From Polyodon spathula (taxonomy: Eukaryota; Chordata; Actinopteri; Acipenseriformes; Polyodontidae): DNA of 64,000 nucleotides. The DNA lies in contig NC_054537.1 of NCBI RefSeq assembly GCF_017654505.1, positions 60,724,145-60,788,144 of the forward strand. Direction: 5' to 3'. The position numbers and the translations under genes were made by a program. Below the pieces are notes generated by a model. It saw only the letters and a program-made list of their open reading frames with translations. It made no database searches and was not told the origin of the DNA. The stretch's first letter is position 1; every line of letters starts with the position of its first letter. Of this stretch, positions 40,793 to 51,276 are shown piece by piece.

Positions 40793-42416
40793 CAGTGGAT
40801 CTCAAAAGTATTCACCCCCCCCTTGGACTTTTCCACATTTTATTGTGTTACAACATCGAATAAAAATGGATTTATTTAGGAGATTTTGCCACTGATCAAC
40901 ACCAAAAAGTCCATAATGTCAAAGTGAAAAATAAAATCTACAAATTGTTCTAAATTAATTACAAATATAAAACAGAAAATAACTGACTGCATAAGTATTC
41001 ACCCCCATTGCTATGACACACCTAAATAAGCTCTGGTGTAACCAATTGTCTTTAGAAGTCACATAATTAGTTAAATGAAGTCCACCTGTGTGCAATTAAG
41101 GTTTTTCACATGATTTCAGGTTAAATACACCTGTCCTTGGGAGGTCCCACAGTTGGTTAGTACATTTCCTAACAAAAACTACATGATGAAGAAGAAAGAA
41201 CATTCAAAGTAAATCCAGAATAAGGTTCTTCAAAAGCATCAATCAGGGGTAGGATGTATGAACATTTCCAAGGTACTGAATATCCCCCGGAACACAGTAA
41301 AGTCCATTATTAACTAATGGAGAGAATATGGCACAACTATGAATCTGTCTAGAACAGGCCATCCTCAAAATCTGAGTATCCGGGCGAGAAGAGCACTAGT
41401 CAGGGAGGCCACCAAGAGGCCTTTGGCAACTTTAAAGGAGATACAGTCTTCCACTGCTGAGCTGGGAGACACTGTGCATACAGCAACAATAGCCAGGGTG
41501 CTTCACAAAACTGGCCTTTATGGGAGAATGGCAAAATAAAACCATTGTTGAAAAAAGCTCACATCAAATCTCTGCTAGAGTTTGCCAGAAGGCATGTGGG
41601 AGACTCTGAGGCCAAGTGAAAGAAGATTCTATGGTCTGATGAGACGAAAATAGAGCTTTTTGGCCTCAATGCTAAGCACTATGTTTGGCGCAAGCCTAAC
41701 ACTGCACACCATCCCTACCGTGAGAACACCATCCCTACCGTGAAGCATGGTGGTGGCAGCATCATGCTATGGGGATGCTTCTCTGCATCAGGGCCTGGAA
41801 AGTTCATGAAGATAGAGGGCAAAATGGATGCAGCAAAGTACAGAGAAATCCTGGAGGAAAACCTGCTGAAGTCTTCAAGAGACCTGGGACTTGGGAGAAG
41901 ATTCATCTATCAGCAGGACAATGACCCCAAAGATACAGCCAAAGCCACACTGGAGTGGCTTAAAAACAAAAAGGTCAATGTCCTGGAGTGGCCCAGTCAA
42001 AGCCCGGACCTCAATCCAATTGAGAATATGTGGAAAGAGTTGAAAATTGCTGTTCACCAAAGGTCCCCATGCAATTTGACAGAGCTTGAGCAATTTTGCA
42101 AAGAAGAATGGACAAAAATTGTAGTATCCAGATGTGCAAAGCTGGTAAAGACTTATCCAAATAGACTCATGGCTGTAATTGCTACCAAAGGTGCCTCTAC
42201 CAAATGTTGACTCAAGGGGGTGAATACTTATGCAATCAATTATTTTCTGTTTTTTATTTGTAATTCATTTAGAACAATTTGTAGATTTTATTTTTCACTT
42301 TGACATTATGGACTTTTTTTGTGTTGATCAGTGGCAAAAACTCCTAATTAAATCCATTTTGATTCCATGTCATAACACAATAAAATGTGAAAAAGTCCAA
42401 GGTGGGGGTGAATACT
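40793..42416 (+). mobile_element. Tc1-like transposon A, right end incomplete
   Basis: The left terminus is CAGTGGATCTCAAAAGTATT at 40793, preceded by TA. The inner terminal repeat includes CTTGGACTTTTCCACATTTT and TTGTGTTACAACAT, and is mirrored at 42290-42416 (complement of CCTTGGACTTTTTCACATTT). Arms are roughly 130-200 bp. The last ~15 bp of the right terminus, including the CAGTGGATC motif, are missing: the repeat stops at AATACT and sequence beginning GGAAGGACC follows. The central region carries a broken transposase. Confidence 0.9.
41183..42210 (+). pseudogene. Tc1-like DD34E transposase, decayed (element A)
   Basis: The transposase cuts the element out and pastes it at TA sites. The N-terminal paired-like DNA-binding part (from the ATG at 41183) is scrambled by stops and frameshifts, though pieces such as ARRALVREATKRPLATLKE survive. 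The catalytic core is readable: [11 protein letters not shown] (first Asp), [27 protein letters not shown] (second Asp) and [14 protein letters not shown] (Glu), in order and with DD34E-like spacing, ending [24 protein letters not shown] stop lies just before KKILWSDET, and a 20 bp segment (CACCATCCCTACCGTGA) is tandemly duplicated at 41706-41745. It is not functional. Confidence 0.92.
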
Positions 42417-42426
42417 GGAAGGACCG

Positions 42427-42934
42427 TGTGAGACGCAGAGAAAGCACTGTAAAAGTATTTCGTGAGTGTTTTTGTTTTTCGTGTTGTTAGTAATTCTCTT
42501 GTTTGTTAAATCACCAGATGGCTAAACACGAATCCAGAGCTGTCGCCACGGGCCGGCACAAAACCGGATCAACACTGCACTATAGTCGCAGTTAACATTG
42601 TTATCACCACTTGTTCACAAATATAGCACGTATTATATTGTACTTCACCACAAGCACTGCGAGCACTCACTTTGGACTTGTGATCATGTGTGTGTCTAAT
42701 TGTGTGTGTTTATTACTGTGCTTATTGTTTACGGGACTGCAACCCTTTTCACTACTGTGCAATACACATTGTTGTGTAATGACAGCTCATTATTATTTGC
42801 TGGCTGGTCATCAGACCATTGAATTAATAACCATTAAACAAACCATTTCACCCGTACTTTGTTGTCTGTTCTTGGGATTACTGCACCAGCACCGCACCTA
42901 ATATACACCTGCTACTAATTGCCACTTTGTCACA
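42427..42934 (+). mobile_element. LTR-like segment (tentative)
   Basis: The segment begins TGTGAGACGCAG and can be ended at GTCACA, giving TG...CA termini and about 508 bp. It is rich in CACTG/ACTGTG motifs and has an ATTAAA near 42834. No matching target duplication, primer-binding site or partner LTR was found. It directly abuts the broken end of Tc1 element A, so the boundary may be an insertion or deletion point. Confidence 0.3.
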
Positions 42935-43552
42935 AGAGGAGAGATGGTTGTATTTGCGGGATAAATGTATGTACTCCTCTTCATCCTCACAATTCTGGTT
43001 CTTGTTGAGTTTGTCTACCCATCTTGTTTTGCTGTGTCTTCTGAGTAGTCTCTGACCCCATTCACACTTGCGATTTAAGGTGGACTAAGGCCGCCTCAGG
43101 GTCAGCTTTTCCCCATATGTGAACACTCCAAAAAAGAAAAGGCAGCCCAGGTCACAGTTTCGATGTGGCCCAGGGCCTGCAATCCGGGACCAGGGCCGGC
43201 CTTTACATATACAGGCACCTTCAAAATTATTGACACCCTTGATAAAGATGAGCAAAAAAGGCTGTATAAAATAAACAGCACAGGTAATGAGCTATATTTT
43301 TTGCTCAAAAATATGGGAAAACTATATTCTTTTATACAATACAATTGCTCAGAGAAAACGTTTATTTTTAACAAGTAATTTTTTTTTTTTTTTTTCTCAA
43401 AAAGATAGGTGTCGGAATTATTGGCACCCCTAAAGATTCTTACAAATAAAATCAAATAAAATTAAATCTGCATTAACATTCTACTTTTTTAAGTACATCT
43501 CAGTCTTAAGGAACTGTTTTGTGGCCTTCCATGGCTTCCTGTTTTACTGGGG

Positions 43553-43560
43553 TATAAAAG
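43553..43560 (+). promoter_or_regulatory. TATA box of Tc1 element B
   Basis: TATAAAAG lies just inside the left terminal repeat and upstream of the transposase remnant, the usual place for the Tc1 transposase promoter. Confidence 0.5.
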
Positions 43561-43609
43561 TGAGGTAACAAGCATGTAAAATCCACTTGTCATCCATCAC
43601 CGTGGGGAA

Positions 43610-44185
43610 AGGCAAAGAACTCACAAATAGAGACAAATGGTTGTTGACCTTCAAAAATCAGGCAATGGGTACAAAAAATAAGCTAAAAACCTAAATATAC
43701 CACTTACCACTATTAGGGCAATAATTAAGAAGTTCAAAAGGGGAACCAGGAAGATGGTTCGGGAGGCAAAGAAGAATCAGTTGGAGAATTACAGAACTTG
43801 ATTGCATCTTGGAGTCACCAAGTCTCCAAATCTACAATGAGATGCCACCTCCATGCAGTTAGCCTATTTGGAACGCAAGTGGATCTTCCAGCAAGACAAT
43901 GGCCCTAAGCACACATCAAAATCCACAAAGAAATGGTTATTTGACCACAAAATCAACATTTTGCAATGACCATCTCAGTCTCCGGACTTGAATCCCATTG
44001 AAAACCTGTGGTTTGAATTGAAGATATCAGTCCATAAGCGCAGATCGAAGGATAGCAAGGATCTGGAAACATTCTGTATGGAGGAATGGTCGAAGATCCT
44101 TTCCAATGTGTTTGCCAATCTCATAAAAAATGATAGAAAAAGACTCTGTTATCCTTGCAAAAGTGCCGTTACCCTTGCAAGATGA
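43610..44185 (+). pseudogene. Tc1 transposase remnant (element B)
   Basis: The N-terminal portion is represented by short frameshifted pieces (a LQKSGNGYKK-like stretch near 43650). After an internal deletion around 43855 the frame picks up at ERKWIFQQDNGPKHTSKSTK (second catalytic Asp), then [17 protein letters not shown] (catalytic Glu) and [19 protein letters not shown]. The first catalytic Asp region is lost. A stop interrupts the frame near 43967. It cannot encode an active enzyme. Confidence 0.88.
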
Positions 44186-44489
44186 GGGTGCACAAAGTAT
44201 TGAAAACAAGGGTGCCAATAATTGTGACACTTAATTTTTTCGGAAATAAATTTATAATTTGAGAAATGTGTAATTTTGGTTGATTCCCTTGAATCATTAA
44301 TAAAGTACAATATATTCCTCATGTTGGAAAATTACAATATAGCTCATTACCTGTGTTGTTTATTTTATACAGCCTTTTTTCCTCATCTTTTTCAAGGGTG
44401 CTAATAATTTTGGAGGTGCCTGTATGTGAATGCAAAGCAGACTTAAGGACGCCTTTTTGTGTCATATTACCATTCTGATTATGTAGCTC

Positions 44490-44720
44490 AGTAGCAGGGA
44501 TCATAGGAATCAGTTTGCTGTAGAATAACAAACAAAAACATGGATTTTCTATGATGTCAGAGATTTTTGGTTTTACGTTTGGGGAGGGGCAAAAAACATA
44601 CAAGGCTTTTTTTGTTTGTTTGACAATAACCAAATCAATACACGTTCCATATATAAACATTAACACAGACAACTTTGCTTTAGATTTATATAAACATACC
44701 TGTCTAATAAAACTGCTTTG
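44490..44720 (+). repeat. Unnamed dispersed repeat, copy B
   Basis: Similar over about 230 bp to the minus strand of 33785-34030 (shared blocks listed there). It sits between the nested Tc1 and the right end of the transposon 43054-45617, so it is probably internal sequence of that element. Confidence 0.7.
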
Positions 44721-45619
44721 CTATTCAAGTTCAGAGCTGAATGAGACTTCAGTTTACTTCAGTCAGTATCCAGAGCTGTTCAAAGATGCCAGACGATTAG
44801 GATGAGGGTTTTGTTATAGCCATATGTTCAGTAATCTTCCAAGAGAAGGGGTAATGCTGACGTTCAGTCTTTACTAGTAATAGTTAGGGAGTAGACAGTA
44901 CTGACAATGATAATAATAATGAGTAAACAATAGAATAGTTTAACGATCGTTTTTGTAAACAAAGACGGTATTCATGCAGGTTAAACAAATACGTATAAAT
45001 GAGAAGAAATATGTGTAATGTAAAATACATTAATGTTTACTGTAAATGGAATGAATATATATTATTATGTATAAAATTATTCCAGGTGTAACCGGTTTTT
45101 GAATAATTCATTAATTATTATTGAATGCCGTGTGTTTCCAGTCGTAGTAGGTGGTGGGTTGTGAGCTGGTCTTATGAATGGCAGTCCTTGTATGTACATG
45201 TTAGCCATTTGCAATCTGAGTAAAGCATCCACTATGAAAATAAATATTTATACCTGTGAACACTAGCAAGTTGCTTTTTCCTGCTAGTCAATAATATATA
45301 CATCTTTTTAAAAAAAATATATACCATAAAATTGCTACTGTGCTGCATTGAAAAAAAAATTTAAAAAATGAATAAGATACATCTGATACAAATCAATTAT
45401 TGCTGTATATCCCGGTAGCTCTTCCATTCTGAGTGCAGGCTACCGTTCCGCTAAAAACAAACAATAAAAGCAATTAGCCACATTTTAGGCCTGCTTTTTA
45501 GTCTCATATGTGAACACGCAAAGGTGTCTTAAACTGCAAATGTGAATGGAGTTGCAGACCTAAATATACTGCGGGTCTGAGGTGGACCTGGGCCAGCACA
45601 GTAGCGTGAACGGGGTCTC

Positions 45620-46880
45620 TATGGCTGGGATTACAGGATGTACACATGTCAGAGGCATCTGTAAGTTTCTTCTGCATCGGTATGTTTTTCACACAGCATC
45701 AAAGGAGGATTTTTTTTTTGTTACCTCAGATCTGGCAGAAAACACTAAAAGCAACTTGTTTTGTGTGATAGAAAGCACAATTAACCAAATTCCACTTTAT
45801 TTTGTAATAAAGTTATTTTTGTCCAAACTCAGGGCTCAAAATAATAAAGGGAACCAATGGCATATACATCTAATTTTAGCCTTGTCACCACCACTGGAGC
45901 TGACATGAACAGCAATATTTGCCATGGATTGTGTATCATGCTATGGAAAAACTTTGTTATGAACGTATGAGATTAGAAGGTAATAACAAGTGCATTGTAT
46001 TATACCCGAATGGGATTTAAAGACTAGAATATTTATAAAATTGATGTTTGTGAGGGTACGATTTTTATCAGGCAGGTATTTAAGCAGGTCAAAATGTTTG
46101 TTAGTTGTCTGTATGAAGGCGACATGCAGATAGACCTGTGAGGGTGCCTAAATGCTTTCCTGCTTAAATTACAGGCAGGTGTCCCTCATTATATTAGAGC
46201 CAGGTACTTCCAATTCTTCCTCTAATTTAGGCCCCCAAGTTATTCTGGGGAATGTAGTCCTGCTACCTATTTTAACCCCAGGACTATAGAGTGCTATAGA
46301 GTGAATTGTGATATGAACTGTGGGTAGTTTATCCACAACTATAAAACACCGAGTTATAAGATACTGGGGGAATACTAAAATAAACTAATACAATTCATTC
46401 ACAATGTGTTTGAAAATAAATCTTTATCAAGGCCTGTTGTTGGTGTCCCCAGTGGATCACTTGGAAAGTAGGTAGAGGAATGCTAGCCTGTGTCCCTGCA
46501 GGGTTATGGAGAAAGAATCCATCCACCACTAGTGATCAGACATAGTCGAGGTGGAGATTTCCCAGGATGACCCTTGCCTTCAAGGTAGCTGCATAATTTT
46601 AAAGTAAATAAACTGATTTAGAATGTATTACCAGATTATAGTTCCCCAACAAACAGAAAAATACTGTCATTTCTTTCAACATTCATTCAAAGTTTAACTA
46701 CAAATCTGTGTGAATGGCTCTGCAGAGTATTTTTATAATTGTAGGAGGACCGTCAATGAACAAAGTGTACAAACAGATAATGGCATTGTTGTCTTCAGCA
46801 TGGGACCAGAAGGCAAAGAGATCAGGCGCCTTTCTGGATTTCAGTCTTAGAGAAAAAATTTGATCTTGCAAAGCTTTGTG
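45620..46880. other. No recognisable gene
   Basis: Short frames only. A 108-codon frame at 45582-45908 overlaps the transposon end and has no recognised domain. Confidence 0.5.
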
Positions 46881-46884
46881 AAAG

Positions 46885-47010
46885 TATAGAGGAAGAATGG
46901 TACAGCACCGAAAAGGTAAAGAACGGGTGATTGAGGTAAAGCACAGTAAATCATGGAGGACATGGATGCTGTGCAGTATATGCATGGGAAAACCATAAAC
47001 AGAAACATAA
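46885..47010 (-). repeat. Degenerate TTACCATGG/TTCACTATGC repeat, copy 3
   Basis: On the minus strand, units such as TTTTCCCATGC, ATGATTTACTGTGCTTTACC and TTCTTTACC match 13010-13175 and 39700-39895. The 121-codon frame across it (46698-47063) is probably incidental. Confidence 0.4.
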
Positions 47011-47236
47011 GCGTGCATATGCTTCAAGATAAGCTTGTATAAAATGACACACAATGTTGACACAGGGTAAATGGCATCAACAGAGCTTGGTGGACTATAT
47101 CTGCTCTGTTGTCTCTATGAACGCTGTACTGTTGTTCACAATTAGTGTCCCATATCAACTGAAAACCCGTGGCAAAATGCCCCTCAAAACACAGGGAACA
47201 ACTGACATCAAAGAAAAATAACTGAATTGATTTTGC

Positions 47237-47255
47237 AAAAAAAAAGAAAAAGAAA

Positions 47256-47319
<64 letters not shown>
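47237..47319. repeat. (AAAG)n microsatellite
   Basis: An A-run passes into AAAAAG and then a perfect AAAG array of about 16 units, all purine on the plus strand. Confidence 0.98.
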
Positions 47320-47320
<1 letters not shown>

Positions 47321-48645
47321 CCTATGGGCTACATACCTGAGTTCCCAGTGACATTAAGTGAACTATTTGTTAGGGTATCCACAAGGGTAAACCTGTCCAT
47401 GATTTCCAGGTAAAACATAACTCTTGATTCAAGTGTTTGTTGTGTGTTATTTGTGTAACATCTTCGGAATGCTGTGGTTGTTTGTCCTGCTGTGCTCCCT
47501 TGAAAACTAGATTAGCAATCTCAATAGGGTCATATAGCATTAACAGCACTTTATCTGATTAGCAGTCCTAGAAAGACTCACTCAGCCTTTTTTTTTTCTT
47601 CCCCAGAATCAAATCTGTTCAGATCATTAGTCCTTGTCAATACAGCCATCACACCTATCACATTGCAAATAGTCTAGCCATTAACCTAGTGAGCAGAACT
47701 GGCAGAAAAATGTGCTGAGCAGTTGGTGAGATTGAGCTGCCTTCATTTATCTTCTCCTGTACACACACAGCATCAGCTGCTGAATTCCTTACCCTGACAA
47801 ACCTCAAACCCAGTAGTTTTTTGAATGCTGTACTAGCAAGGTAAGTTATCAGCATCTTTCAACTCAGAATCTGCATTGTACTTCTGCCAGTGTCCCAGGG
47901 AGTACTGCAAATATATGTACCCCGAGAAGTGTATATTCAGGTATAATTATGGTTGAACTAAGAACTGATTTTTAATTCAACTAATATTGGTCAATGTTTG
48001 TTTTTAGGAGTAAAAGATCTGTGAAACGATTATGATGTTTCATCACCAGCAGGTACTGTGTGAAAAAACTACAGACTAGGGGTTACAATGTGGGGTTCCT
48101 TTTTTGCCAAAACATTCAAATCATAATTACACCCCTGCTTTATCAAACTAAGGACTGAACTTGAAGAGTTTATGTAAAAATGTGTTTGCACACAGGAGCA
48201 TGTGTTCATGCAATCCTACATTAATTTATCCTTCACTTGAACGCTTCTTTAAACCATTATACAATAAGTGAACTAAACAGTATTTCAAAATGTACTTCTT
48301 GTGACATAATAATGAACTGCACAGACATTTAACCAAAATAAATACCCATCTAATAGCTGCAAATTGAGCAACTTATATTGCCAAATCCTAGTAAAAAACA
48401 TTTCAAAAGCATTTTAGATTACAGGAATAGCCGTGTAATTACACTCTAATAATTGAATAATAACCATTATAAATCTGCTTGGAAAAACCCTGCTCTCTGA
48501 TTGGTTAGCTGCGTTCTATCAGCCATGCATTAATCCCCATACAACCTTTGATTGAGATTCCTCCATCACTTATCTTTCCTAATTCTATAACATTTCATAT
48601 CTGTACTTAACCACTAACTAAAAAAAAAAAAAGTGTAATCTTTTT
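47320..48645. other. No recognisable gene
   Basis: AT-rich DNA with short frames. Nothing with repeat ends or coding motifs was recognised. Confidence 0.5.
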
Positions 48646-48649
48646 AATG

Positions 48650-49087
48650 GAAAAAAAAAAAAACTGTTGAAGAATGGTATGAAGATGAATTTCCTGAACA
48701 GGTACCAGTAATTCAGATTTCTTTAAGAGAAATATGGCATTGGGAAATAACAGAACCAGAACTGAATCAACTCGAACTTGACCGAAAAAAAAAAAAAAAC
48801 CCATAATAAAGACTTCTAAATGGGCTGTGAATATCCAGCAAGACTTACATTTAATGTACTTTCTAAGGAGGAGTTGAAAAGTTATGTTGGTTCCATGAAG
48901 AATAAAGACAGAGCGCAATACAGCATATCAAACTGTATAAGTCTGCAAGCTGGTATCAATCACTTTTTGAATAACCCACAGTACAGCAGAAAAGTGAACT
49001 TAGCGAAAGACGCAGAATTGAACAATGCTAACAACACACTATCCCCCAGTAACACTAGCAATGCTGGAGAAGCTAAAACAAAAATTT
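48650..49087 (+). pseudogene. Crypton/KIAA1958-like tyrosine recombinase N-terminal fragment
   Basis: The frame from 48820 reads LSKEELKSYVGSMKNKDRAQ, then YSISNCISLQAGINHFLNNP, then SRKVNLAKDAELNNAN. This pattern (LxxxELxxxL...YSxxSxxxIRAGINRxLxxPP...RxxNIxKDxEFxxAN) fits the core-binding domain upstream of the catalytic domain in Crypton-derived proteins such as KIAA1958-like and ZMYM/QRICH1-type genes. Just upstream another frame gives TSKWAVNIQQD, where the family has a T-x-WAV motif, implying a frameshift near 48840. The catalytic R-H-x-x-R-Y domain is not found downstream; the frame ends at 49087 where Harbinger-like sequence begins. Identification rests on pattern memory. Confidence 0.5.
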
Positions 49088-49109
49088 AAAAAAGGTACCG
49101 CAGGCACTA

Positions 49110-50640
49110 AGGCCCAAATTTATAAAGGGGAAAAACCGACCGCAAAAAGCAGAATGTGCCTGTTCGCCACGGCTGCACTCATCGTCAAAATAACGACCTA
49201 TTTTATAAGACTGATTAGGTAAAGTAGGTGATTTTGCAATCAACCAATTTAAATACCCCTCACCGCAATTAGCGGTGCAGAATTACACACCTGTCACAAT
49301 AAATCACAGGTTTGGGTCAACCCTGCGTGTGTAGGCTACACATTCCAAAAGAAAATGAATGGCACACAAAGACCTCAGCCTGGTACTAGCCATGGTGATG
49401 AGGATGCTCGGAAGCGAAAACTGAAATTTACCAATATGGAATTGGAGATTTTGGTACAAGCAATACTTGTAACACATGAAGATGCGTTACAAGCTCAAAA
49501 TACTTCACCAGGACAAAGGAATAAAATATAGAATGTACGGTGGCTTCTTAATAAACAAATGTACCACTTCAGAGTTTGTAGTATGTTGCTTATACATTAT
49601 GACGCTTTATCCAGTTACTGTGCTTCGAATATTAGTTCAATTTTTTATTTCGTATAGACTAATTCCAGGCATATAGACTTATCAAACTTCAGAAGCAATA
49701 CATTTTATTTATTTACATGGCAGTCAAACAGGTGGATAATCTTTCCATTGTTATATAGCAATATGTTCAGCAACAATAACTCCACAGAGCTTCATACAGT
49801 CTGCAGTTTAACTATGACTTATATTTTCTTAAAGACTTATGCAGTTACAACTCTCCTATTTCTTATGTTTGTCTGTATTTCTTACTCTAAGTATGATTTT
49901 AAAGCATATCTGTATGGTATATATGGTCAAAAACTGTACTTAGTTACAAACTAACTGTTTTATCTGTCTCTGTCCTGTTTTTTTTTTTTTTTTTTTTTTT
50001 TACCATTTTCTTTCTAACTCGAATTTACAATACTGCCTGAACCAGTATTGTTAAATACCAGAATGCCATATTACAAAAAATACATTCTGTAGGCATTATT
50101 AAAATAATGGTGGAGGATGATCCCTCATTTTATAGACTTTTTCTTTTGTGCGCCTCGGAATATTGTTCTATCTTTTCTTAATCTCCTCCACTGTTCTTTT
50201 AACAATGCCTGCACTCTAAGAAGTCAAGGCTCTCATTAGTTGCTTTGCCACTGTGGGGAGACCTTTTTAGGTGCTTCTAAAAACTTTTTTTACATGGATT
50301 CTATATTCTCTATTTGCAGACTTTCTGTTTTGTCATGTAAGCTATGAAATATGTATTGAAAATTGAAGTTTGCAAAACAATACGGTACCGGTATTATAAA
50401 CCGTAATTTACAAACTGACTTGATCAGAAGGGTTAAAAAATGAGCTTTTTGCAAAATGTTATTAAATGTTTCTTTGTCCTTGAAAACGATGCCTCCTTGC
50501 TGCAGACAAGTCTCCCACATCACCTTGCCTTTTATATAGCCTACTGTCTGACTGCGGCAAAGTAACGCCTGCTTTTCAGAGTTCTTAAAATAATTAGAGC
50601 AAATATGAGGCCCGCAATTACCGGCAGCTTTAATAAATTA
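49110..50640. mobile_element. Harbinger-like element remnant
   Basis: The left boundary is suggested by TAA followed by GGCCCAAATTTATAAAGGGG, like PIF/Harbinger ends with a three-base target. A CACCGCAATTAGCGGTG palindrome lies inside (49261-49277). A possible right end near 50610-50640 (the complement of AATTTATTAAAGCTGCCGG) matches only partly. Inside are a Myb/SANT-like protein start (49352) and, on the opposite strand near 50140-50230, a TVEEIKKR..RRTKEK-type piece. No DDE nuclease was recognised. The T-run at 49978-50001 is a homopolymer. Confidence 0.45.
49352..49502 (+). pseudogene. Myb/SANT-like DNA-binding protein, N-terminal fragment
   Basis: The frame starts MNGTQRPQPGTSHGDEDARK and continues RKLKFTNMELEILVQAILVT, the beginning of a NAIF1-type Myb/SANT domain (RKxNFTxxELxxLVxxV). 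Harbinger elements carry such a protein as a partner of their transposase. The frame is lost within a few dozen codons, before the later tryptophan/basic helices. Domain start seen; link to Harbinger inferred. Confidence 0.55.
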
Positions 50641-50644
50641 GACA

Positions 50645-51275
50645 GAATATTTAATAGACCTCATTTGCAAAATCCACTCCCAATTTTGCGTTTCATTTAG
50701 AATTGCCCCAGAATTACATATGCATATACAGAATTACAAATGCATCAAGGAAAATATTTACTAAATACACATTTTAATATTTTCAATATTATATTTACGA
50801 ATAAACTGATGTTCATTTATTAAAATAAAACTTTTAAACAAATGTTTACTTTTCACTGGAACTAGTATCTTGTACGTCGTGATATTATCAAATTAAGGCA
50901 CTCCAAGGGGTGGGTTGTCATGATTTAACCCCACGTTCCGCGTCACCTTATAACAGTGGGGGCGCGGAGGTTCAGTAAGGGGGTGTGACTATGACTAAAG
51001 GGGCAGGTCTGTCAAACATTTTTTTAAAGGATAAAACATTTTAAATAACACCTAAATGACAGCTACTTAGTCCAAGTCCACCTTTCAAATGAACCACTGA
51101 TGATCACTCTAGGACTTCCAGGACCGGAGAAATTATGTTTGAAGTGGCAATGTGAACAGAGCCAAAATGGTGACTTTCATTTAAGGGGCGACAAGTGTAA
51201 AAAAATGTCTCTGCATTGCACTTTGTATCAGTAAGCTGCCATTATAGCCACAGCTTCCATCATAAATGTTCTTAC
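50645..51275. other. No recognisable gene
   Basis: AT-rich with a G-rich patch near 50955-51010. No coding motif was recognised. Confidence 0.5.
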
Positions 51276-51276
51276 A

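Larger units (their letters stand above)
43212..44422 (+). mobile_element. Tc1-like transposon B, 1211 bp, nested
   Basis: Both ends are exact: CAGGCACCTTCAAAATTATT at 43212 and its imperfect complement ending AGGTGCCTG at 44422, each flanked by TA (43210-43211 and 44423-44424), the Tc1 target duplication. Terminal inverted repeats exceed 100 bp (AGGCTGTATAAAATAAACA is mirrored near the right end). The interior is shortened relative to a ~1.6 kb Tc1 element by a deletion removing most of the transposase's first half. It lies inside the larger transposon 43054-45617. Confidence 0.95.
43054..45617. mobile_element. Unclassified DNA transposon hosting a nested Tc1
   Basis: The left terminus GACCCCATTCACACT and the reverse complement of the right terminus GACCCCGTTCACGCT match at 13 of 15 positions, flanked on both sides by TCT, which could be a 3 bp target duplication. 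Copies of a TGTGAA(C/T)(A/G) motif are scattered just inside the ends (43116, 44423, 45507, 45538), as subterminal transposase-binding repeats often are. After removing the nested Tc1 (1211 bp) about 1350 bp remains. No transposase is recognised. The superfamily is unknown to me. Confidence 0.6.
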
